Shown: positions 1-8,536 of the stretch, piece by piece
Layout of the letters: each line of letters begins with the position of its first letter
Numbering within the stretch: position 1 is the first letter of the stretch
Assembly: GCA_964444795.1 (NCBI GenBank)
Contig: CAYUIQ010000003.1
Coordinates: 49,440-113,439 of the forward strand
Reading direction: 5' to 3'
Length of the DNA: 64,000 nucleotides
Origin: JABMRP01 sp964444795
GTDB taxonomy: Bacteria > Planctomycetota > Planctomycetia > Pirellulales > Thermoguttaceae
Notes under the pieces: generated by a model
The model's database searches: none
Told to the model about the DNA's origin: nothing
The model's input: only the letters and a program-made list of their open reading frames with translations
Made by a program: the position numbers and the translations under genes

Positions 1-1
1 A

Positions 2-1396
2 GGCAGGCTGGATCGGTTTCTCGGTCTCGGATTTAGCGGAATTGGCGGCCAAGTGTCCGATGAGTTTTCCTGGAAAGGGTTAGGCTCAAAGCTCGCATAT
101 CAGTCCCGCCGGATAGAGGTAGAGACGCGATTTGGCGATCATCCCCTCTATGAAGTGAGGATTAACGAACCGTGGAGTTCGCTTGACCGGAATTTGATTC
201 CCAAACCCCGGATCACCGAGCACCAGGACCCTGAACCCCGAACGTTCACACGGATAAAGGTAATTGGTCACCCGCCGCATCGGCAAGAAGAACCTTTTAC
301 GCTCAAAGAGATCTGTACATTCCTATCGCACCGAACTTTCGCGGGTTTCACGAAGGAGCGGAGGTGCATACCCGAGATAAGCGTATCGGTCTTGGGCCAG
401 ACTGAACGAATGGAGTTTGGCTTCCCCGAATTCCGCGGGATCGACTTTCCTGACGGATTGTTGCTCGACGGTGGCAAACGGACGCTCTTCGTCAACATTG
501 TGCCGAGAAAAGGGAAGTCGTTGCCTCTTCGGCTGAGAGGTTTCTTGACTTGGGATGCTCGCCAGTTCAACCTCCACAAAGACAATTTGAACACTGGGTT
601 GATTCTCTCGTCGCGCGGAATTCCGTACTTTCCTCTCGGCTTAGACGAATATGGAGCCAGCGGCATTTCGCACGCAAACCCAGGCGAGGAAAAGGTCTGT
701 TTGGTTGTCGAAGCCGACGTAATTCACTCGGAAATGAACATCTCTCGAAGCGATCTCGTCGATTCCGCGGAGACACTCGAATTCAAGAACGTCCTCATGA
801 AGATGTTGAATGATCTCCAGGGGGCCGCGGAGTACCGCGAGTTTAGGCAGTTGCAGAAGCGCAGAAAGCAAGAATCGCGTGGCGAAACTCTTGCGGAGGA
901 GAAAAGAAAGATCGAATCTGAAGATCAGAATTGGGTGGTATTGGAGGGGGTGGGATCATCGCCAAGAGTGCTAATGCGAGAGCCTCGGAATGAAAGCGAA
1001 GTCAATGCGATAGTGTGGAAACTTGAAGCCCTTGACGCTTTGCCATTTGCGAGGTTTCGCACCCTCGGCTATCCCGGCGCGTCAGGCGGCCCCGACCTGT
1101 TCGTCAACTTCCAGGAGGATAAGGCGAGCGAGCCCGTAAGAGTTGCGGTATTTGAGGTTGAGAACAACTTCTACTCATACAAACAACACGGCCATCTCCC
1201 ATCCCAGTTTCCTAAGGTGATTTGCTGGAACGCACCGACTAGTGGCAGGAAAGCTCGCTTGAACAAAACGTCGAAGAAATACAAGTTCACGGTTGTCGCT
1301 GATGAGTACCAAGTTCACGTTTACGTTATTAAGCTAATGGACGGAATCAGTGTGCTTTCCACGCGCGAACTGCGTGACCGAGGGGTGGTAATCTGA
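2..1396 (+). CDS. GHKL-ATPase-like / nuclease-like protein, 5' partial
   Basis: The reading frame is open from the first complete codon (base 2), so the gene enters from the left. A GTG at 53 is only an internal codon and the true start lies outside. The first visible residues (LDRFLGLGFSGIGG, then KGLGSKLAYQSRRIEVET) resemble the G-rich lid region of GHKL/HATPase_c_3 ATPases. The C-terminal third has a pattern like PD-(D/E)xK nucleases: GGPDLFVNF, then VAVFEVENNF about 20 residues on, without the usual final lysine. A charged helix (about residues 265-285 counted from the GTG) separates the two. The combination suggests an ATP-gated nuclease, possibly defence-related, but both assignments are weak pattern matches. 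The next gene is metabolic and starts 135 bp downstream. Confidence 0.5.
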   Translation, partial: GRLDRFLGLGFSGIGGQVSDEFSWKGLGSKLAYQSRRIEVETRFGDHPLYEVRINEPWSSLDRNLIPKPRITEHQDPEPRTFTRIKVIGHPPHRQEEPFTLKEICTFLSHRTFAGFTKERRCIPEISVSVLGQTERMEFGFPEFRGIDFPDGLLLDGGKRTLFVNIVPRKGKSLPLRLRGFLTWDARQFNLHKDNLNTGLILSSRGIPYFPLGLDEYGASGISHANPGEEKVCLVVEADVIHSEMNISRSDLVDSAETLEFKNVLMKMLNDLQGAAEYREFRQLQKRRKQESRGETLAEEKRKIESEDQNWVVLEGVGSSPRVLMREPRNESEVNAIVWKLEALDALPFARFRTLGYPGASGGPDLFVNFQEDKASEPVRVAVFEVENNFYSYKQHGHLPSQFPKVICWNAPTSGRKARLNKTSKKYKFTVVADEYQVHVYVIKLMDGISVLSTRELRDRGVVI

Positions 1397-1531
1397 GGGA
1401 TCCAGTTGAGGGAGTCGAGAAGCCAATAGACAAACGAGCCAAAGGCAGGAGTATCTAGCCGAACGCACATGAATGCTACAGTTTATCTTTTCCACCAACC
1501 GCAGAACACCGCAGAGCCATAAGGACTACCC

Positions 1532-2587
1532 ATGAGCAACGAACACACCAACAACTACCCCAAGCTGCACAACGCGGCCTGGCCCGGGCTGGTGGGCAAG
1601 GGCGACGACGGCGAGCCGCCGATCGGGCTGGAGACCATGCTCGACATGACCGCCGCGGCCGAAGTCGACGGTACGAAGTTCGACGGCTTCGACATCTTCC
1701 TCTACCACCCCCACTTCGATATCGACGGCGGCGACGACGAGACCAAGCGGCTGGCCGAAATGGCCCAGGCGCGCGGCCTCTCCGTCGGCACGGTCGTGGC
1801 ACCCATTTACGAGGGCACCGGTGGTGGTTCGCCGATGACCGACGCCGCGGCGCGTAGCGGATTTGTCGGCCAGGTGCGCAAAGCGTGCCGCGTGGCCCAA
1901 CTGCTCCGCGAGATGGGCGTGCGACCCAACGGCGCCGTCCGGCTCGACACGGGCATCGACCCGGGCTCTTGGTCCGAAGACCCCGAGGGCAATTCGCAGC
2001 GGATCGTCGAGACCTTTCGCGAAGCATGCACCGTGGCCGAGGATCATGGCGAGAAGCTGGCCGCCGAAGGCGAGATCTGCTGGGGCGCCATGCACAGTTG
2101 GACCGAGATGATCAAGCTCCTCGAGGCGGTCGATCGCCCCAACACGCTCGGGTTCATGGCCGACATGTCGCATACGCTGTTGTACCTCTTGGGTTACAAC
2201 GCCCCCGAAGCGCGGATCGTGCCCGAGGATTTTGACTGGAACGATCAGGCGACCTTCGACGCGGCCTACGTGAAACTGACCGACGCTTTGCGAGATTGGA
2301 CGATCGACTTCCACGTTGCCCAAAACGACGGCACGGTCCACGGCTCCGGCTCCCACGACAAGACGGGCCGCCACTGTCAGGCGACCGACCCAAATGGAAA
2401 ACTCGACATCCCCCGCCACGCCGGCTACTGGCTGCGCGACGGCGGCGGCAACGTCACCAAGCGCATCCGCCACCTCTGCTGGGACGGCTGCATGTTCCCC
2501 AACGACGTGATGATGAGCCCGGGGACCTGGAACGACATTCTCGCGGCGATGATCGCGGTGCGCGATGCGCATGGGTGGACCGAATAG
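1532..2587 (+). CDS. sugar phosphate isomerase/epimerase (TIM barrel)
   Basis: 351-residue protein of the xylose-isomerase-like/AP-endonuclease-2 TIM-barrel family, without a signal peptide, so probably cytoplasmic. Barrel-strand motifs are visible: GFDIFLYHPHFD near residue 53, an acidic metal-ligand region EGEICWGAMHS near 187, MADMSHTL near 209 and DFHVAQNDGTVHGSGSHD near 265-282, which supplies the late His/Asp ligands. Members isomerise or epimerise sugars or their phosphates; the substrate cannot be read from sequence. The ATG at 1532 follows a loose purine-rich stretch (AAGGA about 10 bases upstream). It stands alone, followed by repeats and a decayed gene, so no operon partner is evident. 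Confidence 0.8.
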   Translation: MSNEHTNNYPKLHNAAWPGLVGKGDDGEPPIGLETMLDMTAAAEVDGTKFDGFDIFLYHPHFDIDGGDDETKRLAEMAQARGLSVGTVVAPIYEGTGGGSPMTDAAARSGFVGQVRKACRVAQLLREMGVRPNGAVRLDTGIDPGSWSEDPEGNSQRIVETFREACTVAEDHGEKLAAEGEICWGAMHSWTEMIKLLEAVDRPNTLGFMADMSHTLLYLLGYNAPEARIVPEDFDWNDQATFDAAYVKLTDALRDWTIDFHVAQNDGTVHGSGSHDKTGRHCQATDPNGKLDIPRHAGYWLRDGGGNVTKRIRHLCWDGCMFPNDVMMSPGTWNDILAAMIAVRDAHGWTE

Positions 2588-2594
2588 GCGGAGA

Positions 2595-2625
2595 AAAGCG
2601 GAAAGTGGAAAGCGGAAAGCGGAGG
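2595..2625 (+). repeat. heptamer (GCGGAAA) array, left copy
   Basis: Short tandem array of the heptamer AGCGGAA with one AGTGGAA variant, beginning 7 bases after the stop of the sugar isomerase gene. An inverted array lies at 3068-3095, and the decayed four-helix-bundle gene lies between them. Practically the same 30-base string, including the AGTGG variant, recurs inside the propeller gene at 58967-58998, so this is a dispersed element, not chance low complexity. Confidence 0.7.
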
Positions 2626-2650
2626 ACGGATAGGGGGCTGTTTCATGCGA

Positions 2651-3008
2651 ATGGAGGGGTTGCGAGATCGTACGAAGCAGTTTGCTATTCGTGTCGTCCG
2701 TGTGTATGCGAGTTTGCCCGAGAGTACGGTTGCTCAGGTGATGGGTAAGTAAGTCCTGCGCTCGGGGACGAGTGTGGCCGCTAATTTCCGTGAGGCATCG
2801 CGAGCGAGGTCCGATGCAGAGTTTATCGCCAAGTTGGGCATTGTTGAACAAGAGTTGGATGAAACGGCGCTCTGGTTTGAACTACTCGTCGAATCAGACG
2901 TTCGTACAGGACAGCAAACTCGGCCCTCTGCAACAGGAGGCGAACGAGCTCCTTAAGATCATCGTAGCATCCATCAAGAAAACCAAGACAAAGCGTCAAT
3001 CCAAGTAA
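2651..3008 (+). pseudogene. decayed four-helix-bundle protein (23S rRNA IVS-type)
   Basis: Conceptual translation gives the characteristic family core: LRDRTKQFAIRVVRVYASLP, then VLRSGTSVAANFREASRA and KLGIVEQELDETALWFELL. The frame is broken twice. A TAA at 2750-2752 sits where the family normally has Gln or Arg before the LRSGTSV motif (a CAA to TAA change would explain it). A shift near 2895-2920 then moves the conserved tail LGPLQQEANELLKIIVASIK into another frame, ending at 3008. Proteins of this family are encoded in rRNA intervening sequences or as stand-alone genes of unknown role. A start at 2645 is also possible. Either change could be a sequencing error, but two together favour decay. 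Confidence 0.8.
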
Positions 3009-3067
3009 TCCGGCGGAGAACCCGAAAGCCCAGCGGAGAACGCGGCCAGTACCTCAAACGTCTGCCC

Positions 3068-3095
3068 TCGCTTTCCGCTTTCCGCTTTCCGCTTT
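3068..3095 (-). repeat. heptamer array, right copy (inverted)
   Basis: CTTTCCG-type heptamers, the reverse complement of the array at 2595-2625. It closes the intergenic segment 2588-3118 that carries the four-helix-bundle pseudogene and ends 23 bases before the start of the ATPase gene. Confidence 0.7.
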
Positions 3096-3118
3096 GCCCC
3101 CTTCCCGGGACCACTGCC

Positions 3119-4237
3119 GTGCTAAAAAGCCTCGAAATCAAGAACTTCCGCACCTTCTCCCACTTGGCCATCGAACGGCTCGGGCGGGTGAATTTGATCG
3201 TGGGGAAGAACGGCGTGGGAAAGACGACGCTGCTGGAGGCGTTGCGGCTGTATGGGGCTCTTTGGCCGCTGGACACGATCGAGTCGATTCTGCACAGCCG
3301 AAATGAACTGTTGGCGTCAGATGACGGCAAAGCACTCCTATTGCTCCATTCGCTGTTTCACGGTCGGGCGGCCGATGCGGGTGACACATTCACAATCGGA
3401 GAGTGCGGGATACGGAAGAGTCTGCCTGATTTCTGCGGTACCGCTGGCGTTGTGGCGGAACCGGACGGAGCGTTCAAGACGATGGCCAACATGTCCTATG
3501 TCCGGCCTCTCCAGCAGGCGCTGCAAATGAAAGTGGCCGGGCGGGAGTTCACGCTGGAAGCCGATCGGTCGGGGGGGTATGCGATACGTTCGGGAAGCCC
3601 CAAACCACCGGAATGGCTTCCCGAGCCACCCAGCCTTCCCGCGCTAGGTGTGGGAGAGAATACGCTGGCAAGCTGGTGGGACGCAATCTCCCTCACCGAG
3701 TCGGAACGGCATATCCTGGAAGCGATGCAGGTGATTGCACGTCTCGAAGGAGTCGCGTTTGTAGGTGATCCTCGAAATCGCACTTCGCGCATCGCAAGAG
3801 TTCGAGTTGCCAGTACCGACGAGCCGGTTCCGCTGGCCATCCTTGGGGACGGTGTGGTTAGGATGTTCCAGATTGCCGTTGCTATTGAATGCTCCACCAA
3901 GCACGCGGCAAGTGTCAGGGAGGCCGACCCGAAACTCACCAACATCTTCCCCCTGCTGTTGATCGACGAAATCGAAAGCGGCGTCCACCACACACTGCAC
4001 GCCGATCTCTGGCGGTTCATCCTTCAGACCGCTCGGCGCCTCGACGTGCAAGTCTTCGCCACCACCCATTCCCAGGACTGTCTGCGAGGTTTCGCCGAAG
4101 CGGTCGCCGAGGACGAAGAGGCGGACGGGCAGGTGATTCGGTTGGAGCAACTGAAGGGCCAAGAAGCCACTCGGGCCGTTCTGTTTGACCGAACGGATCT
4201 GCCGATCGTGCTGCGCGACTCGATCGAGGTGCGTTGA
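3119..4237 (+). CDS. AAA/ABC-type ATPase, OLD-like (AAA_15/AAA_21)
   Basis: 372-residue ATPase with the SMC/ABC-like layout of OLD-family ATPases. The N-terminus LKSLEIKNFRTFSHL is the typical first strand, Walker A is GKNGVGKTT (about residues 29-37), Walker B is LLLIDEIESGVHH (about 280-292), and an H-loop-like FATTHSQD lies near 313-320. No Toprim domain is fused; the next gene, starting 2 bases after this stop, supplies one. ATPase plus separate Toprim protein is the arrangement of split OLD and PARIS-like anti-phage modules (family knowledge). A defence role here is inference. Weak SD only; ATG chosen because the conserved first strand begins at once. Confidence 0.85.
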   Translation: MLKSLEIKNFRTFSHLAIERLGRVNLIVGKNGVGKTTLLEALRLYGALWPLDTIESILHSRNELLASDDGKALLLLHSLFHGRAADAGDTFTIGECGIRKSLPDFCGTAGVVAEPDGAFKTMANMSYVRPLQQALQMKVAGREFTLEADRSGGYAIRSGSPKPPEWLPEPPSLPALGVGENTLASWWDAISLTESERHILEAMQVIARLEGVAFVGDPRNRTSRIARVRVASTDEPVPLAILGDGVVRMFQIAVAIECSTKHAASVREADPKLTNIFPLLLIDEIESGVHHTLHADLWRFILQTARRLDVQVFATTHSQDCLRGFAEAVAEDEEADGQVIRLEQLKGQEATRAVLFDRTDLPIVLRDSIEVR

Positions 4238-4239
4238 CC

Positions 4240-4899
4240 ATGGGCAAACGGATTCTGCTGGTGGAAGGGAACGACGATCTGCATGTGATGATGAACCTCT
4301 TTGAAGTGCGTCGGATTCCCGATGCATTCCGTGTCAAATTGCCTGACCCGGACGAAAAGGATAACCGGAAGGGTGGTGTGGAGAAACTGCTGGATTCACT
4401 GCCCCGATGGTTGCGATCTGCTGACTTGGAACAATTGGGCGTGGTTGTCGATGCGGACGACGATCCGGCGGCACGATGGCAAAGCCTCCGGGATCGGTTG
4501 GTAAGAGCCGGTGTCGACAATGTTCCCCAGACATGTTCCGAAGGCGGAACGATTGTCGAGTTGCTTCTTCCGCCCGAGCCGCGAAAACTGATCCGCTTCG
4601 GTGCCTGGATCATGCCGAACAATCGATCCAAAGGGATGTTGGAGGATTTCGTTGCCGGTTTGATTCATGACGACGACATGCTGCCCATCGTTGACAGTTT
4701 CCTCAGTTCCATCCCCGAAGAGAAACGGCGATTCAAGGAGGTGCATCGAACCAAGGCCCGCATCCATACCTGGCTCGCCGTCGGCGAACGACCCGGCCGA
4801 CCGATGGGCCAAGCCATCAAGGCCGATTCGCGATTGAATGCAAACCACCGGACCGTCGAGCCGTTCCTCGCATGGATAAGACGTGTCCTGATCGAGTGA
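4240..4899 (+). CDS. DUF3226 (Toprim-like) protein, partner of the ATPase
   Basis: About 219 residues. The opening GKRILLVEGNDDLHVM gives the Toprim glutamate on the first strand, and LGVVVDADDDPAARW (about residues 67-81) gives the DxD motif; together these form a Toprim metal site. DUF3226 proteins are typically paired with AAA ATPases. A later segment (SFLSSIPEEKRRFKEVHRTKARIHTW) is typical of the family. Translation could also begin at TTG 4234, overlapping the upstream stop, but the ATG at 4240 is preferred because the first strand begins there. Its tight coupling to the ATPase gene argues for a two-subunit complex with nucleic-acid cleavage as the likely effector activity (inference). 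Confidence 0.8.
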   Translation: MGKRILLVEGNDDLHVMMNLFEVRRIPDAFRVKLPDPDEKDNRKGGVEKLLDSLPRWLRSADLEQLGVVVDADDDPAARWQSLRDRLVRAGVDNVPQTCSEGGTIVELLLPPEPRKLIRFGAWIMPNNRSKGMLEDFVAGLIHDDDMLPIVDSFLSSIPEEKRRFKEVHRTKARIHTWLAVGERPGRPMGQAIKADSRLNANHRTVEPFLAWIRRVLIE

Positions 4900-4987
4900 A
4901 AGAGTGCCGTCAGTTTCCGCACGACGTGCGGATTTCCATACTTCCACACAAACCTGTTTCTGAAATGACCAACTCGAGGGTAACACA

Positions 4988-6154
4988 ATGACCAAACCAC
5001 TCAACGTCGCCGTACTCGGCTGTGGCTTCATGGGCCGGGCGCATTCCAATGCCTGGTCGCAAGTCAATCACTTCTTCCCCCGCGAGCACAAACCGGTGCT
5101 CAAGGTCTGTTACGGACGCGAGGAAGACAAGGACAAGCTCGTCGACTTCCAGGCCAAGTGGGGCTACGAGTCGATCGAAACCGACTGGCGCAAGTGTATC
5201 GAGCGCGACGATATCGATCTGGTCGATATCTGCGTGCCCAACCACATGCACAAGGAGTGTGTCTTGGCCGCGGCCGCGGCGGGCAAGATTATCGTCTGCG
5301 AAAAGCCGCTGGCGATGAGCGTCGCCGAGGCCGAGGAGATGGTCGCGGTGGTCGAGAAAGCGGGCGTGCCCAACATGGTCTCGTTCAACTATCGCCGCGT
5401 GCCAGCCATCGCCCTGATGAAGCAGATCATCGACGAAAAACGTGTCGGCCGCCCCTTCCACTATCGGGCGACCTACAACCAGGACTACACCATCGGCAAG
5501 GACGTTCCCCAAGGCGGCATGGCCATGTGGCGGCTGGATAGCAAAGTGGCCGGCTCCGGCGTGACCGGCGACCTGCTGGCCCATTCGATCGACTCGGCCG
5601 AATGGCTCAACGGCCCGATCGCGCGCGTGGTGGCCCATTCCGAGACGTTCATCAAGGAGCGTCAGCACGCCGACACGGGCAAGGTCGAGAAGGTCGACAT
5701 CGACGACGCCTGTATGTTCCTGGCCCTCTTCGAGAACGGCTCGATGGGCACCTTCGAGAGCACGCGTTACGCTCGGGGGCGAAAGAACTATAGCAGCATG
5801 GAGATCAACGGCGAGAACGGCTCGGTCTTCTTCGACCTCGAAGACCCCCACTACCTCGACTTCTTCCGCTACGCCGATCCCGACACGGGCAAGAAGATCG
5901 AAGACCACCTGACCGGCTGGCAGAAGATCCACGTAACCAACTTCGAGCATCCCTACATGAAGAACTGGTGGGTGCCCGGCTGCACGATCGGCTACGAGCA
6001 CACGTTCATCAACAGCTTCGCCGATTTCCTGGCCAGTCTCGAAGGCGGCGAAAAGTTCCAACCCGACATGCGAACGGCGCTGCGCACGCAAGTTGTTTGC
6101 GAGGCCGTGCTGGATAGCGCGAAGAAGGGTCAGTGGGTGGATATTCCGTCGTAG
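4988..6154 (+). CDS. Gfo/Idh/MocA family oxidoreductase (cytoplasmic type)
   Basis: 388-residue NAD(P)-dependent oxidoreductase. The N-terminal Rossmann fold has [10 protein letters not shown] (about residues 10-19), the conserved VCEKPLAMS lies near 98-106, and the C-terminal alpha/beta dimer domain follows. No Tat or Sec signal, so it acts in the cytoplasm. Members oxidise or reduce cyclic sugars, inositols and related polyols; the substrate is unknown. It is followed directly by a clear hairpin terminator, so it is probably monocistronic. In planctomycetes such genes commonly accompany sugar isomerases like those at 1532 and 7680. Confidence 0.9.
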   Translation: MTKPLNVAVLGCGFMGRAHSNAWSQVNHFFPREHKPVLKVCYGREEDKDKLVDFQAKWGYESIETDWRKCIERDDIDLVDICVPNHMHKECVLAAAAAGKIIVCEKPLAMSVAEAEEMVAVVEKAGVPNMVSFNYRRVPAIALMKQIIDEKRVGRPFHYRATYNQDYTIGKDVPQGGMAMWRLDSKVAGSGVTGDLLAHSIDSAEWLNGPIARVVAHSETFIKERQHADTGKVEKVDIDDACMFLALFENGSMGTFESTRYARGRKNYSSMEINGENGSVFFDLEDPHYLDFFRYADPDTGKKIEDHLTGWQKIHVTNFEHPYMKNWWVPGCTIGYEHTFINSFADFLASLEGGEKFQPDMRTALRTQVVCEAVLDSAKKGQWVDIPS

Positions 6155-6185
6155 GCGTGCGAGCAGATCTCGCAATGCACTATGG

Positions 6186-6229
6186 GGACCGTCTCGTTTG
6201 CACCGTTACGGAAGCGAGACGGTCCTTTT
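6186..6229 (+). terminator. rho-independent terminator after the oxidoreductase
   Basis: Perfect 11-bp stem GGACCGTCTCG / CGAGACGGTCC with an 18-base loop, immediately followed by TTTT, starting 31 bases after the stop codon at 6154. Confidence 0.75.
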
Positions 6230-6255
6230 CCGCTACCTTCTTGCGGCCGTTTCGG

Positions 6256-6261
6256 TATAAT
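6256..6261 (+). promoter_or_regulatory. -10 like TATAAT upstream of the Uma2 gene
   Basis: Perfect TATAAT just after the terminator and 42 bases before the ATG at 6304. No convincing -35 hexamer at 16-18 bases, so the call rests on the -10 match and its position. Confidence 0.4.
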
Positions 6262-6303
6262 GAGGGAAAGGGGTTCATCGTCACCCGATTTGTGAGTCTT
6301 CGC

Positions 6304-6855
6304 ATGACCACAACTGAAAAACTTGCCACCGCCGAGGAACTCGCCCGCGTGCAGGGTCGAGCGGCTGGGATACAGTTCGAACTGATCCGGGGGGAGTTGA
6401 TCAAAATGACACCGGCAGGGGGACGTCATGGGAAGACCGCTTTGACCGTCGGGGCGATGCTTCTGGCTTGTGTCAACAAGCAGAATCTGGGCCATGTGGC
6501 CGCCAACGACACGGGCGTTTTCACCGAGCGAAATCCGGATACCGTGTTGGGGCCCGACGTCGTCTTCTGGAATCGCCAGCGGCTACCGGAAATGCCCGAG
6601 GGTTTTGTCGAGGTGTCGCCCGATCTGGTTGTCGAGGTCGTTTCGCCCAACGACGGGCAGTCGTACGTTCAGCGGAAGGTTTTGCACTATCTGGACCACG
6701 GCGTTCCGCTGGTGTGGGTCGTCGACCCCAAGACACGCACGACGACCGTCTACCGGTCTCGCCAGGACGTCTGTATCCTCGAAGCCGACGACGAGATCAC
6801 CGGCGCCGACATCCTGCCGGGCTTTTCCTGCCGTGTGGGCGAGTTCTTCGATTAG
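6304..6855 (+). CDS. Uma2 family (DUF820) endonuclease-like protein
   Basis: 183-residue member of the Uma2/DUF820 family, a PD-(D/E)xK nuclease fold expanded in planctomycetes and cyanobacteria, with unknown biological role. Seen: YELIRGEL-like opening (FELIRGELIKMTPAGGRHG), GPDVVFWNRQRL (Asp), DLVVEVVSPND (Glu), then QRKVLHYLDHGVPLVWVVDP, the order expected for the family. The ATG at 6304 is chosen because the family N-terminus starts there; the frame is open further upstream but crosses the terminator and -10 box. The next gene starts 7 bases downstream, suggesting co-transcription. Confidence 0.85.
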   Translation: MTTTEKLATAEELARVQGRAAGIQFELIRGELIKMTPAGGRHGKTALTVGAMLLACVNKQNLGHVAANDTGVFTERNPDTVLGPDVVFWNRQRLPEMPEGFVEVSPDLVVEVVSPNDGQSYVQRKVLHYLDHGVPLVWVVDPKTRTTTVYRSRQDVCILEADDEITGADILPGFSCRVGEFFD

Positions 6856-6862
6856 AGTCCTC

Positions 6863-7546
6863 ATGAACTACTTCGCCCACGCTTACCGATACCTCGACGA
6901 CCCCTACTTCATGACCGGCACGGGTGTGCCCGATTGGCTTTCGGTGGTCGATCGGCGGGTGAGGGTAAGGCGGCGGCATGTGGAAGAGTTTCTCGAAAAG
7001 GCCAATCCGACCGAGTCGGCCGTTGCCCGGGGTATTCTCCAGCATCTTGCCGATGATGCCCATTTTCACAATACTCGCGCCTTTACCGAGTCGTGTTTAC
7101 AGTTGACGGTGCTGGCACGCGACATGTTGGGCGACGAAGACGGCTTTCGGCCCGGTTTTCTCGGGCATTTGCTGGTCGAGTTGCTGTTGGACGCGGTTCT
7201 GATCGCCGAGGATCCCCCACGTTTGGAGGCCTACTATCGGGCCCTGGGATCGGTCGATTCCCGGGCGGTCGAGGCGGTGGTTAACGCAATGGCCCCCCGC
7301 CCGACCGAGCGGTTGGCGGACATGATTTCCGGCTTTTATCGCCACCGCATCTTGTCGGATTATAATGAGGATGGCAAACTATTACTGCGACTGGGGCAGG
7401 TGATGCGGCGAGTGAAGCTGCCGCCGTTGCCTGAAGCGTTTGCCAGGGTGCTTCCCGCGGCTCGACAAACCGTGGCTGCCCGGAGGGACGAATTGCTGGA
7501 AGGAATCCCGGCAGAGGTGGAAATCCCAATGTCCAAATCCCCGTGA
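6863..7546 (+). CDS. hypothetical protein, ACP-phosphodiesterase (AcpH)-like
   Basis: 227-residue helical protein. The start MNYFAHAYRYLDDPYFMTG and the downstream RGILQHLADDAHFHNTRAFTE resemble the N-terminus and His/Asp-rich helix of AcpH-type proteins (HD-like helical fold, MNFLAHLHLA... in the family), but the similarity is distant and the catalytic set cannot be confirmed. No signal peptide or membrane segment. It starts 7 bases after the Uma2 stop and is probably translated from the same message. If not AcpH-like, it is a planctomycete protein of unknown function. Confidence 0.5.
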   Translation: MNYFAHAYRYLDDPYFMTGTGVPDWLSVVDRRVRVRRRHVEEFLEKANPTESAVARGILQHLADDAHFHNTRAFTESCLQLTVLARDMLGDEDGFRPGFLGHLLVELLLDAVLIAEDPPRLEAYYRALGSVDSRAVEAVVNAMAPRPTERLADMISGFYRHRILSDYNEDGKLLLRLGQVMRRVKLPPLPEAFARVLPAARQTVAARRDELLEGIPAEVEIPMSKSP

Positions 7547-7679
7547 CCACGGACATCGGTGTCGTTGGTTGGTCATTGGGATTTGGGATTTGGAGCTTTT
7601 TTTGCGCGGCTGATTGAACAAACCGGTGGGCACGTCCCACCCCACGTATAATCCCCTTCGCTTTTCCAGGAGAGAACCG

Positions 7680-8531
7680 ATGCGTTACGGAATGAACCTC
7701 TTGATGTGGACCGACACGCTCGCCGACGAAGCCTTGCCCCTGTTGGAGGAGATGAAGGAGATCGGGTTCGACACGGTCGAGATACCCTGCTTCGATCTGG
7801 ACAACCTGAACAACTACTCGAAGTGGAGCAAGCGGTTCGACGAGTTGGAACTGTCGCGCACCGGCACGGCCGTGCGTGGCCCGGAGCAGAACCCGATTAG
7901 CCCCGACGAGGCCGTGCGACGTGCCGGCATCGACGCCAACAAGCGCAACCTCGATTGCTGCGCGGCGGCCGGCTGCGAGGTGATGGCCGGTCCGTTCCAT
8001 TCGGCGCTCGGGTTCTTCAGCGGCGCCGGGCCGACCGAAGACGAATGGAAATGGGGCGTCGAGGCGATGCAAGAAGTGGCCGAGCACGCCGCCACGGTCG
8101 ACGTCACGCTGGGCATAGAATACCTCAACCGGTTCGAGTGCTACTTCCTCAACACGGCCGCCGACGGGGCCCGATTCTGTGCCGACGTGAATCATCCCAA
8201 CTGCAAGATGATGTACGACACGTTCCACGCCCACATCGAAGAAAAGAGTATCCCCGACGCGATCCGTTCGCTGAAGGACTGTCTGGGTCACGTCCACATC
8301 TCCGAAAACGACCGCAGCACGCCCGGGGCGGGTAACGTCCGCTGGGACGAAAACTTCGACACGCTCAAAGAGATCGGCTACGACGGCACGATGGTCATCG
8401 AGGCCTTCGGCCTGGCCCTGGAGAAGCTCATCCCGGCCACCAAGATCTGGCGCCGCATGTACGAGAGCGAAAAGCAGTTGGCCGTCGACGGGTTCAAATT
8501 CATGAAGGGCGAAGTCGAGCGGCGGGCGTAG
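7680..8531 (+). CDS. sugar isomerase/epimerase, D-psicose/D-tagatose 3-epimerase-like
   Basis: 283-residue AP-endonuclease-2-type TIM barrel. MRYGMNLLMWTDTLADEAL is a classic ketose 3-epimerase opening. Metal-ligand motifs are in order: LGIEYLNRFECYF (Glu), MMYDTFHAHIEE (Asp and His), LGHVHISENDRSTPGAGNV (His) and YDGTMVIEAFG (Glu). Members epimerise D-tagatose, D-fructose/D-psicose or related ketoses at C3; exact substrate unknown. The ATG at 7680 has an AGGAGAG ribosome site 5-6 bases upstream; the frame is open further upstream but lacks family sequence. A TATAAT at 7647-7652 may be its -10 box. Confidence 0.85.
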   Translation: MRYGMNLLMWTDTLADEALPLLEEMKEIGFDTVEIPCFDLDNLNNYSKWSKRFDELELSRTGTAVRGPEQNPISPDEAVRRAGIDANKRNLDCCAAAGCEVMAGPFHSALGFFSGAGPTEDEWKWGVEAMQEVAEHAATVDVTLGIEYLNRFECYFLNTAADGARFCADVNHPNCKMMYDTFHAHIEEKSIPDAIRSLKDCLGHVHISENDRSTPGAGNVRWDENFDTLKEIGYDGTMVIEAFGLALEKLIPATKIWRRMYESEKQLAVDGFKFMKGEVERRA

Positions 8532-8536
8532 CGCTC

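Noticed and set aside
2595..3095. Repeated heptamers considered as a CRISPR array
   Set aside because: Unit is only 7 bp, tandem without spacers, and no cas genes are present.
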